From Takakia lepidozioides (Eukaryota > Streptophyta > Takakiopsida > Takakiales > Takakiaceae): a stretch of 64,000 bases of DNA. Below the pieces are notes generated by a model, which made no database searches, was not told the DNA's origin, and saw nothing but the letters and a program-made list of their open reading frames with translations. Each line of letters opens with the position of its first letter. Within the stretch, counting starts at the first letter, position 1. Made by a program: the position numbers and the translations under genes. The stretch spans positions 12,214,001 through 12,278,000 of the forward strand of contig CM060733.1 of assembly GCA_030704615.1 (NCBI GenBank), written 5' to 3'. Shown piece after piece: positions 33,139 to 45,499 of the stretch.

Positions 33139-35080
33139 TCAATTGCATCTTCTACTCTCTGTAATCCAACATGCATTCACCTTTTTGCCTTGATTGTCCC
33201 ACCATTGAAAAGTATTCTCTAAACAGAACGCTCCCAGGCTTGCATACGCATTGCAAACACAAACAAATGTGATGCGGTTGGGCTTTAACCTTTCGCGCAA
33301 CATTTGCTCATAGGTCTCCAAAGCATTCCTACCAACCGTATGGTTGGTAAATCCTGCCAACATTATATTCCACATGATCAAAGATCGTTGAGGGATTCTG
33401 TTGAACACTTGGTGAGCATAGATGTACACCAGGGGAATGTTCAGAATGACATTTGATACAATTCCAGCTTTGATAATGTCACCATGAACCTCTTTGACCA
33501 TTCCCAGGGCTCTAAGCGCATATGCATATTATAAACACAAATTAGCATGACCTGGTTTGGCTTCATCCCTTCCCACATCATTTGATCTTAGGTTTCTAAA
33601 GCCTTAATCCCATACCCATGGCGCTACACATACCTTGCAATCATGGCACTCCAAAACACCATATCTCGTTCAGCCATATTGTCGAACTATCCCTTTGCAT
33701 CAGGCTTGCTGCACCCACATTTGGCATACATGTCCACCAGGGCAGTGTTCAGAATGACATCTGGTACAAATCCAGCTTTGATGATGTCACCATGGACCTC
33801 GATCTTTCCCCTTTTCCAGAGCTCCCAAGCTTGCACACGCATTGCAAACACAAACAAACGTGATGTGGTTGGGCTTCACCCCTTCGTGCATGCTCATAGG
33901 TCTCCAAAGCATTCCTACCACACCCATGCTTGGTAACTCCTGCCAACATTATATTCCACGTGATCAAAGATTGTTGAGGCATTCTGTTGAACACTTGGTG
34001 AGCACCATGATGCTTCCGCACTTAACATACATGGAGACAAGGGTGTTGAGTAGAAAAACATTTGGCGTGCATCTACTTTGGATAATGTAAGTGTGCACCT
34101 TCTTTCCAGCGTCCAGACCTTCCATCTTGTTGCACTTAAGCAAGGGACAGACATACGTACCTCAAACTGCTAAAATGCCTCATTGGTTTTAAGTCTGTAG
34201 AGCCTCTGTCAGTCTGCTTGCCGCAAAGCATCTTCACATGCCCAGAAGTGCCAGAAGAGGCATGGTGGACTCCCTCTCTTGATCCTCTTTTAGAAGCTAT
34301 GGTCATGGTTGAGGTGCGTGGTTTCATGAACTGTGCCGCTGCAGCTGCAACCTTTAGTTGACCATCTACCATGCAGGTTTCTTGTAGCTATTGATCCATA
34401 GGGAATCACATCTGGTAAAATTCCAGCTTTGGCGATGCAACCATGCACCTCTTTGCCCTTTTCCAAGGCTGCCAGGCATGCACACGCACACAAACCTGAT
34501 GTGGTCGGGCTTCACCCTTCCCCAATCATTTGCTCATAGGTCTCCAAAGCCTCCATCCCATGCCCCTGCTATGCATACCCTGCAAGCATGGCGTTCCACG
34601 ACACCACATCTCGTTCAGTCAGAGTTTAGAAAACTCCCTTCGCATCCTGAATGCACCCACATTTGACAAACATGTCCACCAGGGCAGTGTACATGATGAC
34701 ATTTGGTACAATTCTAGCTTTGACGATGTCACCATGGACCTCTTTCCCCTTTCCCAGAGCTCACACACATTGCAAACACAAACAAATCTGATGTGGTTGG
34801 GCTTCTCCCCTTCGCACATCATTTGGTCATAGTTCTCAAAAGCCTCCATCCCACGCCGTAGTTGTGCATATCCTGCAATCATCGCACTCCACGATACCCA
34901 CATCTTGTTCAGCCATATTGTCGAACACTCCCTTCATACATGTCCACGAGGGTATTGTTCAAAATGACATGTGGTACAATTGCAGCTCTGACAATGTTGC
35001 CATGGACCTCTTTGCCCTTCTCCAGAGCTGCCAGGCTTGCACATACATTGCAAACTATCAAAGGTTCACTCAACCAATAA
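33139..35080 (-). pseudogene. Cluster of degenerate PPR motif fragments
   Basis: At least five blocks of PPR sequence lie head to tail on the minus strand. Examples are RIPQRSLIMWNIMLAGF with LKPNRITFVCVCNAYASLGA (33139-33501), MPQQSLITWNIMLAGVTKHG (33749-34021), LAALEKGKEVHGCIAKAGI (34290-34493) and VSWSAMIAGYAQLRRGMEAF with KPNHIRFVCVCN (34619-34903). Each is a 200-400 bp slice of a PLS-type PPR protein, joined with stops and frameshifts. The repeated slices look like serial captures or duplications of one or a few related PPR genes. No block encodes a complete protein. Confidence 0.8.
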
Positions 35081-36039
35081 CTTACAGAAATTCAACCTGA
35101 AAATTTAGGGCCGAAATTTTTGATAAGAGGGGAAAACAGGGTGAAATGTGTTGATGAAGGTTGCCTTCATTAGTAGTGCCTAATTTATCAATTGTGTCGC
35201 TGCTGCTGCGGCTTCCAGTTCACCATCTACCCATGCAGGTTTCTTGTAGCAATGGATCCACAGGGAATCATAGGTAATCTTGTGCTTGAAATCTGGTCCT
35301 CTTCCAGCAAACACCCCAACCCTAATGATGAGAGGGCAAAACAGACTGAAATAGGTTGAAGAAAAGGTGCCCTCACCAATTTAGGGCCGATTCTGATAAG
35401 AGGAGAAAACAGGGTGAAATGTGTTGAAGAATGTGCCTTGAGTAGTAGTGCCTGATTTTATCAATTATGCCGCTACTGCAATTTCCACAGCTGAACGGGC
35501 AGAGATTGAAATGCGGTCTGCTAAGACCAAGCTGACTCTCCCAAGAACCTTGTAAACATTAGGAAGAATACCAAATCATAACAGGAGCCAAGAGCCCACA
35601 TTTGCAGGATGGACTAACTTAGAAATTTACATGGTACATTAAGAAAAAGCCACACCTTGTGATTGCGGTTGTCCCACCATCATAAAGAAATTCAGGGCCG
35701 AGTCTGATGAGAGGTCAAAACAGGCTGAAATAGGTCGAAGAAGAAGGTGCCCTCACCACATTGTCCTCGACCTTGTGTCATGACCCATGGAGGATTTGAC
35801 TGACCATGAACACAATAGGACCTCTTGTGTGTGTTGCTTGTGTTTGTAGTCAGGTAATGTCGTATTGGTCTGTGAGAACCACCACGGTGCAACTGAGCGG
35901 GCGTCGATTGAAACACGGACTGCTAAGACCAGGCTGTCTCTCCCAAGAACCTTGTAAACATTAGGAAGAATACCAAATCATGGTACTAACAGGAGCCAAG
36001 AGCCCATTGCGGTTGCGGTGTAGATTGCGCTTCGTCCCT

Positions 36040-36125
36040 TCCTGCATCAGTAGCTCAAGAATAGGTCTGCAAAGCCTCCATCCCACACCTTTATCCTGCG
36101 ATCATCGCGTTCCATGACCCAACAC
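36040..36125 (-). pseudogene. Short PPR fragment near the right end of the CACTA element
   Basis: The minus strand encodes SWNAMIAGY followed by a degenerate helix, a single PPR motif. A poly(A)/poly(T) tract follows at about 36162-36176. Confidence 0.55.
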
Positions 36126-36485
36126 AACAGCTCGAAACTAGGAAACCGCGCAGGGAAGGAAAAAAAAAAAAAAAACGAAGTCCCAGCCCTCTCATGCGCA
36201 ACCCTATAAGCAACTTTTTAAACCTTTTTAACCTTTTGGCTACCAGGCTTGGACTAGAAGTCATTCCGGCGACTATTTGGTGGTGAGCTCGCACTGGTCA
36301 ACCATCATTGACCAACCATCCGTTTAGTGTGGAGCCATGCAGTCATGACGACGTCTATCAAAGTAATCGCCCAAAGGACTACGTAGTCACGTAGTCATTT
36401 AAACGACTACGTGAAGCCCCATTTGGTCCAAAAATACAGGGAAGTCATGGTCAAAGTCAGAAAAACCATGACTACCACGGCTCGG

Positions 36486-36515
36486 CAGTTAAATATACCT
36501 CGATCTGTTGTAGTG
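36486..36515 (-). repeat. Right terminal inverted repeat of the CACTA element
   Basis: On the minus strand it starts CACTACAACAGATCGAGG. AAC follows at 36516-36518, matching the left duplication. Confidence 0.85.
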
Positions 36516-36518
36516 AAC

Positions 36519-36748
36519 CTTTCCCAAAAGGTTGCTGGCATGGGAGACATCTATTGGTCTGGCGGAGCCTCCGGAAAGTCCTCGGGCTCCGACTCCCTAG
36601 ATTCATCCCGTTCTTGAGTGGCCTCGCTTTCAAAAGCATGAATCGCCTCCTCAAATTGCCGCTTCGGTGACACGTCGCCCCCATCGGGCTCACCAGGATC
36701 ATCATCTTTCGGGCCGTTCCGCTTTCGTTTTGGCTTGCCCGACCCCAT
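36519..36748 (-). pseudogene. Family A gag N-terminus, interrupted by the CACTA element
   Basis: Gag starts at ATG 36748 (MGSGKPKRKRNGPKDDDPGE), a short distance after the primer-binding site, and matches the start at 61601 in the right-hand copy. The acidic leader reads EPDGGDVSPKRQFEE. A TAG follows PPDQ. The sequence MPAT-FWE then meets the CACTA insertion, and gag resumes at 29063. Confidence 0.88.
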
Positions 36749-36789
36749 GATGAGGTCGATCTCAAGGACGATCGCGTACAGAACTCTAA

Positions 36790-36801
36790 GCTCTGATACC
36801 A
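36790..36801 (-). other. Primer-binding site (initiator tRNA-Met)
   Basis: The minus strand reads TGGTATCAGAGC two bases after the LTR. It is complementary to the 3' end of plant initiator methionine tRNA, the usual primer for many plant LTR retrotransposons. Confidence 0.85.
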
Positions 36802-36803
36802 AG

Positions 36804-37527
36804 TGACGCGCACCTCACTTCGGTAAGCTCCCCTTCAAGTCATAGTTACTCGCTTGATGCGTGCGCCTAATTTCCAAACTGGCCGCCGGGCCAACTCGGA
36901 GCTTCGGCTGCTCACCGGGACATAACGGTCCCCCTTTACTCCTCCACAAGACCCTCTCTCAATTTGGGCCTGGTGGAAATTCCCTTTGGTTGTTGGCAGT
37001 CCGAAACAACTCCCCACACCTTGATCGCTTTCCGGCTCGCACGCTTACTCACTAGTTTTTGGTCACCAACGGGCTTGCACCGTTCTTGGGGTTACTACTC
37101 CCTATATATACTTCTGTGACTGTCCGCAGGGGTTTCACAAACAACACCATCATTTTATGGCGAACCACCACGAATACCCTCCATTCCGGTGGTGAGTCGC
37201 GGTGAGTCTTGGCCCACCCACCACGGCCCCAATGGACCGTGATGAATCCCAAGACTCCTCACGACTCCCACCACAAGGTCTCCGCCCCATGGTGAGTCCT
37301 ATGCCACCCCCACTAAGTCCCACTAAGCTACCACCACCCCTCGTGGAACCACCCCCACCGCAACCCGGTGTGTGGGGTTCCACCTAGTGATCGCCTCCGC
37401 CTCCTCGAGTGCCTTGGGCACTCCAGGGTTCTTCAGCCCCCGTACCTATTGTTGCCACTGCCCCCACCACAGGGGCAGCCCCTCTTGTGTCCCGACCCCC
37501 CAGCCCTCAAGGCGAAGGGCCGCGACC
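36804..37527 (-). repeat. Family A LTR (5' LTR of the split element), 724 bp
   Basis: In element orientation it begins GGTCGCGG (the first T of TGTCGCGG changed) and ends CGCGTCA, followed by the primer-binding site. AAAAC outside it (37528-37532) equals GTTTT in element orientation and matches the base quintet after the LTR at 3390-4118. Confidence 0.9.
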
Positions 37528-37532
37528 AAAAC

Positions 37533-39113
37533 GTTGATACTAGCATTATGGATTCCGCCTCTAGTTCCAGCAGTGATGACGGTTAGTGGGCCTGTGGATC
37601 AACCCCTGTGGCGAAGTGCAAAAATGAGTGGGACATATTTTTGTCGTTTGTCCAAGATTGAATCATTGGGGTAGCTATCACGACAATATGTAGATTCAGT
37701 GAAGTGGATGGTGTAGTGGGGGGCAGAATGTTAGTGGGTAGGCCTTGGACAAGTAAGATATCAAGGCAGAGTCTGATGAGGCAGGTGCATGGTGAGCGGA
37801 TACATTAGTTCTTGAGTTGGAGTGTGTCTGTAGGTTAGGCTCTCTCACCGCCATAGCTGTAGTTCTTGAGTTGGAATGTGTGGGAGGTATGCATGTCAAG
37901 TGGATTAAATGTCACAGCCTAGTCTGATTAACAAAAGTGAGTTATGGGCTTAAGCAAACCATAAATAATAAAAGTATAATAAAAGCTTTAAGCAAAGCCA
38001 TAAAGTATATATATATATATACTTAAACAAAGACAAATTGGCAAAAGTTTAAAAGGCTAGAGCCAAGTAAAGCAAAGAATAAGCAAAGAAAGATATCAGG
38101 AATAGCTACAGCCTGGATATCTTAAGAGCAAGGGGGTAAGACCTCAATGAGTACTTAAAGGGGACTTGGGGGATTTGGTGCTGAGTCTACAAAGATAAAC
38201 ACATAGAGAATCGTTGGATGTGGTTGTGGGTTCAAACCACGGTATGGTGTGTCATGAAGGTGTCCACCTTTCAGTCGAAGGCACTAGCCCTTGTGGTGAC
38301 GAGACACCATAATTTACGCTCCCTTGGGGAGGCATCTATATTTTATTTTATTTTATTTTTGTCTAAAGTAGAATGTTAGACGAGCCCAACAAGACTCCCT
38401 ATCTACTAACTACTTAATTTAATAAGTAGTAAGTTAGTAGGTAGTAAGAGGGGGCCCTCCTTATATACCCTCTCACGGCGGTGGGACCCTTCTAGAAGCC
38501 CACCAACTATGGACCCTTCTAAGAAGGCGCTGGACACATGTCAGCCCTACAAGACTCCCTATCTAAATTTGGCCAATCTAATTAATCTGGCGTTCCTCCC
38601 TTTTTTTTTTTTGGACCCCTTGATCTCATTCCTTAATACACGTGGCCCCTCACTGTAATTCCTGGGCCACAGTAATTCCTGGACCACTCTAGAATGAACA
38701 GGCCCGAATGAAACTGCTCACATATCATATTGTGAAGTGATACGAATTAATCATCTGTCAAGGAGGATTGGGAGCAGGGAGAGAAATGGCCATCACAATA
38801 CCATGACCAGTCTCGTATAATATTTTTGTCATACCAGTCCAACACTGTTTAGAACAACTCCCAACCATGACGCCTCTCAATGAAAATAATAGGGTCTTCA
38901 TGGGTGGGTGGCCCCCGCCGACCGGTATGGGCCATGGTGCTGGCTTGGGGCTGGTCCGGTTGTCCAGTGAGTCCATTGGTAGACAGCGTCGCTTGGGGGT
39001 GACATTCCTACAAGGCAAATACCATAGACCACCATATTTGAAATTCTGGATAGAGCCTCGTTGTAGTATTTGAATGTTACCTTGCAAATTCTGGCTAAGT
39101 ATGGGGTGACAGC
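37533..39113. other. Intergenic sequence, no recognised gene
   Basis: It is AT-rich with a short (TA)n near 37998-38020 and T-rich tracts near 38340 and 38598. The ORFs (for example 38758-39177, minus) show no domain I recognise. Confidence 0.45.
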
Positions 39114-39153
39114 AGTCCTGGCAAAAAAAAAAAAAAAAAAAAAAAAGTCCTGG
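39114..39153 (+). repeat. Bare poly(A) insertion with flanking AGTCCTGG duplication
   Basis: AGTCCTGG, then C and a run of about 24 A, then AGTCCTGG again. This is what a very severely 5'-truncated retroposon insertion leaves behind. Confidence 0.6.
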
Positions 39154-39585
39154 AAAAATGAGCAAGCAAGCAAACAAATCCGGAAACTTGGTTGGATCAA
39201 AACCTTTTCAGCAAATCTCCGTCTAGATGTTTATGGAGAACAAAAGCTCCTTACACAAATGTACCCTTCTAACTGGCGTCGAAACTTGAAACTATACAAG
39301 CGTCTTCCATCTTCAAGCTAAAGCTGAAACTTCTGAGAGGCAGGGATGGCAAGTTTGTGCAATGGTCTCAATCCTGGTTGCGCAAAGAAGAGGTCACTTC
39401 AGAGGTGATATCGTTTGAGAAATTTTAATGTATGTGGAGATGAGCTTACAAGGAGTGGAGAGAGAGTACCTGACTAAGACTACACCACAGTTTCTCTCAA
39501 GGACTCTTGCATTTATTGTTATGATAGCTGGGAAGTTGACAGTTCATTAGTCTAGATCTCGGTACAGTAGATGGCAGTCCCTTGT

Positions 39586-41232
39586 TTAGTAGTATCGATA
39601 GACGTGGTTGTAATCCGGGGCAAGGACAAAGCTGATAGGGTTGGGATCCTCCTCGGGCTTTTCTTCCTTCTTTTCTTCTTTCTTTTCTTCTTTCTTTTCT
39701 TCTCCTTTGGGCGCCTCACTTTTCGCATCCTCCTTCTTCTCCTCCTTCTTCTCCTCTGCTTTCGGTTCCTCCTTCTTCTCTTTCGCCTTAGGCTCATCCT
39801 TCTTCGCCTCTTCGGGCTTTTTCTCTTCGGCTTTGGGCTCCTGACACAATATTGCAGAACTTCTGGAAGTCGGTACCCGTTGTTTGTCGAAATTGATTTT
39901 GCAAGAGAAGCCTTGCGTGAATTTTTGTGGGAATCAGGAACCTCATGAAGATTCTACCATCGTCCATGGCAGACCGGCAGACCCACTTTGACAAGCATAG
40001 CCATAACAGTAAATGCTCACCCCTGATCATTGTGAGTATACGAGCTGTGTAGAGTTCATGAACATACCTCTTTTTTGGCTTCCTCTTTCTTTTCTTCAGG
40101 TTTGGCCCCTTCAGTTTTAGGCGCTGCCTCTTTCTTCTCTTCAGCCTTGGGCGCCTCCTCCTTCTTTGCTTCCTCCTTTTTGGGTTCTTCCTTCTTGGGC
40201 TCTTCCGGCCAAAACGATGTGCGCTTCCCGGACTTTTTCGCTATGCGTTTGAGCACGTCCTCCGGTTTGACATCCGAACCCACACGCACTGTCACTTTCT
40301 GTAGCCCATAGTCTAGCGTGTAGGACTCCAATCCTGTGCAAATATTTCCTCAGTTGGTTAGAACGGCTGTCAAATCTAAGACTGGCGGCAGCTCTAGGAG
40401 CCAGCAGAACCAGCTCGTTCATTCTTGGGCCTGAGCACTATCAACTGACGCTATTGAAAGAGTTCGATTCCACATGTGCAAGTGCTCAAGGTTGATGAGG
40501 TGATGCCGCACCCCCTGCCATTAGCTGACTGGATCGCTATGATTTACTTTTCATTTCACAACCTTTTCAACCCTGAGGTCTTCTGAGGATGATTGCTCGC
40601 CTACGGTCCTCTTATTACTCGAAGTTTTTCTTGCGAATCATTCGGGCTGCTTCACGTAAATATTGTGATTCAGGCCGACTCGTCTACTGGAGTGGTCAAG
40701 GCTGTTCAAAGACGGTTCAAATCCTCTCGATAGCATCTCTCCTGATATGTACAAATCCCTGTTCAGTCTCTAAATTGTACATGCATGCACGTTACATTTT
40801 TACGGTCACTGCAAAAGCTTTGCGAGAGTGCAAGCCTGGAATTCATCTCTCGAGACTTGCGGTCGTGAAGTTATTACAAACATGAATTCCTGGGCGTGCA
40901 GTCAATTATTCGTTCTTTGAGTTTGCAGTTGAGAAAGTGCATCCTCCTACACGAACTTGTACAGCCAATTGGAAAGTTCTTAGTTTTCATCACAGCTCAG
41001 TGAGAAGAAGTCTACCCGGAACCTTGAAAACAGCTCTCTTCACAGCGGCCGCGCACCCTTGACAGTGCATCACCACCCTTAACGAGACCATCTTAAACGG
41101 CGGCGGCGCTGGTGGCGCTGGTGGAGCTTCAGTTGGCGCTGCAGCTGGAGCTTCTGGCGCTTTAGCCGGAGCTTCAGCTAGGGCCTTAGCTGGTGCTTCA
41201 GCTGGTGCTGCAGCTGCCTGTATCCGAGGCAT
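39586..41232 (-). CDS. Heavy-metal-associated (HMA) domain protein, HIPP/CCH-like
   Basis: HMA proteins bind copper or other soft metals through an MxCxxC loop and act as metallochaperones or, when prenylated, as HIPPs. Three coding exons fit GT-AG rules: 41232-41016, 40333-40068 and 39840-39586, giving 245 residues. Residues ~6-45 are Ala/Pro-rich repeats (AEAPAKA). The HMA domain follows with VSLRVVMHCQGCAAAVKRAV (both Cys present), then across the junction KVPGLESYTLDYGLQKVTV and VKPEDVLKRIAKKSGKR. The remainder is a long Lys/Glu-rich repeat region (KKEEPKKEEAKKEEAP). It ends SFVLAPDYNHVYRYY with no CaaX box, so prenylation is not expected. The first exon could begin further upstream, because MPRIQ lies just before a possible splice acceptor (ATACAG). 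The frame is intact. Confidence 0.85.
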
Positions 41233-44200
41233 GAGTTAGATAATATGTACAATTTGCTAGCAGGAAAACTGAGCCGCTAGTTTATAACATGCATTTTACC
41301 AAAGACAATCAACCCATGACCGGCACACAACGAGAAATTCGACTTAGAGCTTCTGGACCCATGAATCATGAATAAGACGTAGTACTAAACTATAACCTGC
41401 AGCTAGATTCAATTTTTTTTGCAGAATCGTAGAATAATCTGATCAAGACCTCAACAGAAAGCCTTCCTTGAGCAGCCTGCATCTATAGTGTTCATCGACC
41501 GAAGCCAGCGCCAATTCTACAGCATCAAACTAATCCCTGAACTAGAATCGTGTACATGTTGTCATCGTGCATGTGCCTAAAGCCTAACGGTGATCATACG
41601 GTTGATCTCAAGTGGATGTACAACAATGTACAATCTAGATGTACGTAGCAAAATGTTCCTGATATTTCTCCCCATAAAAACTTACTCCCCATAGTCTGAC
41701 ATGATCACTCTTGCCCACATGTGGCATGTTTTGCTTATACCGAGGTCGATAAGATGTAGAGAGCAAGGCTACAACCGTGGGTCAAACCGTCTGCCATAAC
41801 GAGGAGTGGCTCAAGTCGATCGTGCAAACTAACGTATGGACATGATAGATTATCTTGAACATTTGGAAAATTGTCTGGTCAATGTACATTGGAGAATGTT
41901 AAATTCAAACGAGATTCCCACTGCAAAGTTCAATCAATGTATATGGACATGGATCATATGCGCAAAATGTTCGCACTGTAATCAATCGTCTCGACAGTCC
42001 TGACTATTGAGTTATGGTTTGAACACCAATCTAATATTTGGTCCAATATGTCCTCGTCAGCCATGGATTAAGAACTCTCAACGATCTTTTCGTTTGATTG
42101 CGGTCTGGTGGATTCATCACAGAGCTAGGAGGGTTGACGAACCTTCTACACAAAGGTACTTACACAGATTACTAAATGCAGACTGATCCCTGGGAGTTCA
42201 CATTCAAAATTGCAGCTTTGGGGGTGCGTTCTTCCAATAGATAAGCCTATGCGCTGACAGGTACTGAGACTAGAAAGCAGATCGGAAGAAAAGACTGATC
42301 AGTGTGCACTGTCAAGAGGACTCTGGACATGAAGATCTTGCAGCACTTGAGGAATGTTAGACATCTCGAGATCGTATGGTTCGTCTTTTATAGACTGTGC
42401 AGAACACATTTAAAAGACGGGGTATGATTGGAATCTGAAGCCCAGGCGGGGCATCATTTGATTACCGCTTTTACGATACCTCATAGACGTAGCTCTTCCT
42501 TCAAGTAGAGATTTTCTTCATCCGACAGGGAGAAGTTCGTATCTAATATAGGACTCCTCTAGGTCGTATCCTTTGTTGTCTGCCGATGGGGTACTCTTGT
42601 AAAGGAGATGTGTGCGAAATTAGAAGGATTATGACAGAGACCTCTGGACACATGCAAAGTGTACATAAACTATTGTCAAGATTTCAAACAAGACAATCGA
42701 CTGATAAATTGTACAGTCTTTAGTCGATTGCTGATTGATCTCGACTACAGACTTGCGTGAGCTACAGAGCTCCTGGAGTCTCGGTTGCAATAAATTCCAT
42801 TCACATTTTACACATTTCTTCAAACATAGCTCTCGAGGCTCATTACCACGATTACCACCTGAAATAGGGGATCTTTACAACAGTTTCTAGATTCACCACT
42901 GCATGTCCAGCTACATGCTACCTTAATAGCCCTTACATAGGCCATACTGACCCATTTGATCAAAGGCACCCTCAGGCACCCTCTAGTTGCAGACCTGTGC
43001 GTGGCACATCTCACGAGTCAGATCAATTGAGGTCTGACTGTAGATAGAAGTCGATGGGGTCGTCAAAGGTTTCCCGCGGAATCCATACAGTAATTTGGAA
43101 AGACGAACTACATGTTTAAGAAAGAGCCGTGCAATTGAACTTTCAACTAAGACCTGTATCGAACTCTGGTCAAATCTATTGTGGGCACCATAAATTAACG
43201 AAAGCCAAGGGACAAGGAGAAAGGGAAAGAGAGAGATCACCGTATCAGGCATCGTGCTTGACGATGTGGAAGACCAGCTGTCGTTGAAAGGTGCTCTTGT
43301 ACCTGCAGATAGGCGGTGGTAATCCCTGTAACTACCTCACCTCAAGCTTTCACAGTTTCAAGCTTCCAGATGAGGGAGAGCTCCAGAACGCACACGTAGA
43401 CTACCAGGAGTGCAGGAGAACCAAGCGCTCTTAAAAAAGCTTCCCAGCCACCATCTAAGCTTAGCCCCTGCTGTGCTGAAGACCGATTCCTTTTGATAAG
43501 CGCTGCCTACCACCTGGCACCCAGCACATTCTGGATTAGAGAATGCACATCACCCATCTTCCAGGATGCTTCTGGTCACAATAGTAGTGTGTAGGTACAC
43601 TACTGGCATGTCGCCTGACCCACACACAGCTGCCCTGCCATAGTCAGACCTGTGCAGACTAGATCAACACGCCTCCCACACCAAATGCCCACCAAATGAA
43701 AGAGACGGAACCACACCCATCACCAGCTGCCCACTTGCTCCTTTTCGCCTCCAAATTAGCAAACTCAAAGTTGGCTGCTAGTCAGCGCAAATGAGGTCAC
43801 AAACACATCAATTTGACATCATGTCAAAGTTACCAGATAGACCTATGTTTCCCCATGGAGCTCATAGATCTATGGCGCAGTCTCGAATATCCAGGAGCTA
43901 GAACCATGCCTGTGACACAATTTCCAATCATCCCCATTCTATAGACTGTCAGAAGTTTATCAGCTCCCATTGCATCTCAAGTATGTACAGGTCTAGCATG
44001 TTTAAAGTTTAAACTAAGGCAAGAGTCTCTTTACACCTTGAGCATGAAAAATAAGTATATGTCTCTCATACCCCACCGCACTACTGCAACATGGAATGTC
44101 CGGCACTTGTACTGCACAGTGCCAAAGTCCTGGCAATTGTCATTACTTTTGTAATATACTGCAGCTTTCTGAAGCATGGGTTTAGGAATTCTAATTTGAG

Positions 44201-45499
44201 ATTACTTAGACAGGCAAGTAGAGCCTGGAGTTCACTCACATTCCAAGTGTGGGGCCATCATGTTCCTCAACAATACAGCAGGTGGCCCCCTTTTGTTGAA
44301 CCTGGTGATCCTCGCAGCCCACCGATTGATGAAATAGTCTAAAGCCAAGCAATGGCACAACGTCTCCTGGGAATATCGTGGTCGGAAATCTGAGGTTCAA
44401 AGAACAAGGCCAGTGGACTGAGTCCCATGTTTGAAAAAGCCTTCAAGAATTTTAGGCGCCTATGGAGTTTGGCGGCCTACAATGATGTCATCTACTAAGG
44501 GACATCACGTGACTTTGTTTCACCCAAGTTGCCCAAATGGCATAGAGTGGAGGCATCATATTGTTTGCACTTGGGAATTAAACATGTTGGGTGCTAAGTT
44601 TTAGGATAACTTCGGTTGGCGTCATGTATGTATATATATACATACAGGTATATATATGTGTTGGATGGTGCCTTAACGATATTACATTGTGCCAGGCTGG
44701 ACTTGGTCCTTATTGTGGAGAAGAATGTGAATTTGATGTACAGATCTTTGTAGCTGTCGACAGGAATGATGGTATGCATGCACCATGTTTTTTGGGACGG
44801 TTTGGTAGGGTGGCCCAAAATGGACGGCACCGCTTCAATCAATTTGTGGTGACTGCAGTCCATGGTACCACCTATTTTTTTCTATAACATCACTATTGCG
44901 TCCTATCTATCAAAGTTGCGTGAGCCCGGATTGGAGCAGCCCAGTCAAATGCCTTCTCTGCTGATAAGATGTGAGGTACCTAGCTGTCCTCCATGATGGT
45001 AATGGATGTAATCACTTTGAAGAAAGAAGTGAACGACTATTTTCAAAATTGTCCGTGAAACAAACAGCTGACGATAGAAGTTACCTTCAAAATGACTCTC
45101 AAGACATATGATACATTTACAGAAGGACATTGGATGATGAGTCTGCATTTATCCTTGTGCATGGGCAATTGAGTAGGGGTTAATCTATAGCACTTGGCTT
45201 TGCCTGCTGGGACACAGCTGAGTCGCCCTCCATTCCCTGTAATAAAGTTGCTGGGTGTGCACTCTGTGGGCATCTCATTCACTCTTCACAACCGTTTGGC
45301 TCTTGAGAGTGGGCTAGGCTCAAGTACAGTTAGTGCGGTAAACCTCCCTCCTTTCTGCCTTGGTTTGCCAATTTGAAGATGTTATTGTCTTCTTCTCTGA
45401 CCTTCTGTAGTCATTTGGAGTTATGGCATTCTGGGATTAGAAACCCCCACATAATCCTCATCAAGCTAACTTCTAATTGTTTATATTGTATCCTGTGAC
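41233..45499. other. Intergenic sequence, no recognised gene
   Basis: About 4.3 kb with only short ORFs lacking recognisable domains, plus a (TA)-rich tract near 44622-44660. The first part may contain the HIPP-like gene's promoter or a 5' exon. Confidence 0.4.

Larger units (their letters stand above)
29067..36515. mobile_element. 7449-bp CACTA-type DNA transposon carrying PPR gene fragments
   Basis: Both ends begin CACTACAA in the inward direction. The left reads CACTACAATAGATCGCGG and the right, reverse complemented, CACTACAACAGATCGAGG, with about 26 of 30 terminal bases matching. A 3-bp AAC duplication flanks it. Near both ends, short subterminal repeats of the type AGTCAT/ATGACT are dense, as in CACTA elements. 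No transposase frame was found inside, so it is probably non-autonomous. The interior holds several fragments of PPR genes on the minus strand, which suggests captured host sequence. It interrupts the gag gene of the family A element. Confidence 0.88.

Noticed and set aside
29892-34903. Many plus-strand ORFs in the CACTA interior
   Set aside because: They lie opposite the PPR fragments, whose minus-strand translation matches PPR motifs.
39571-40311. Plus-strand Ser/Phe-rich ORFs
   Set aside because: They are antisense shadows of the Lys/Glu-rich exons of the HMA-domain gene.
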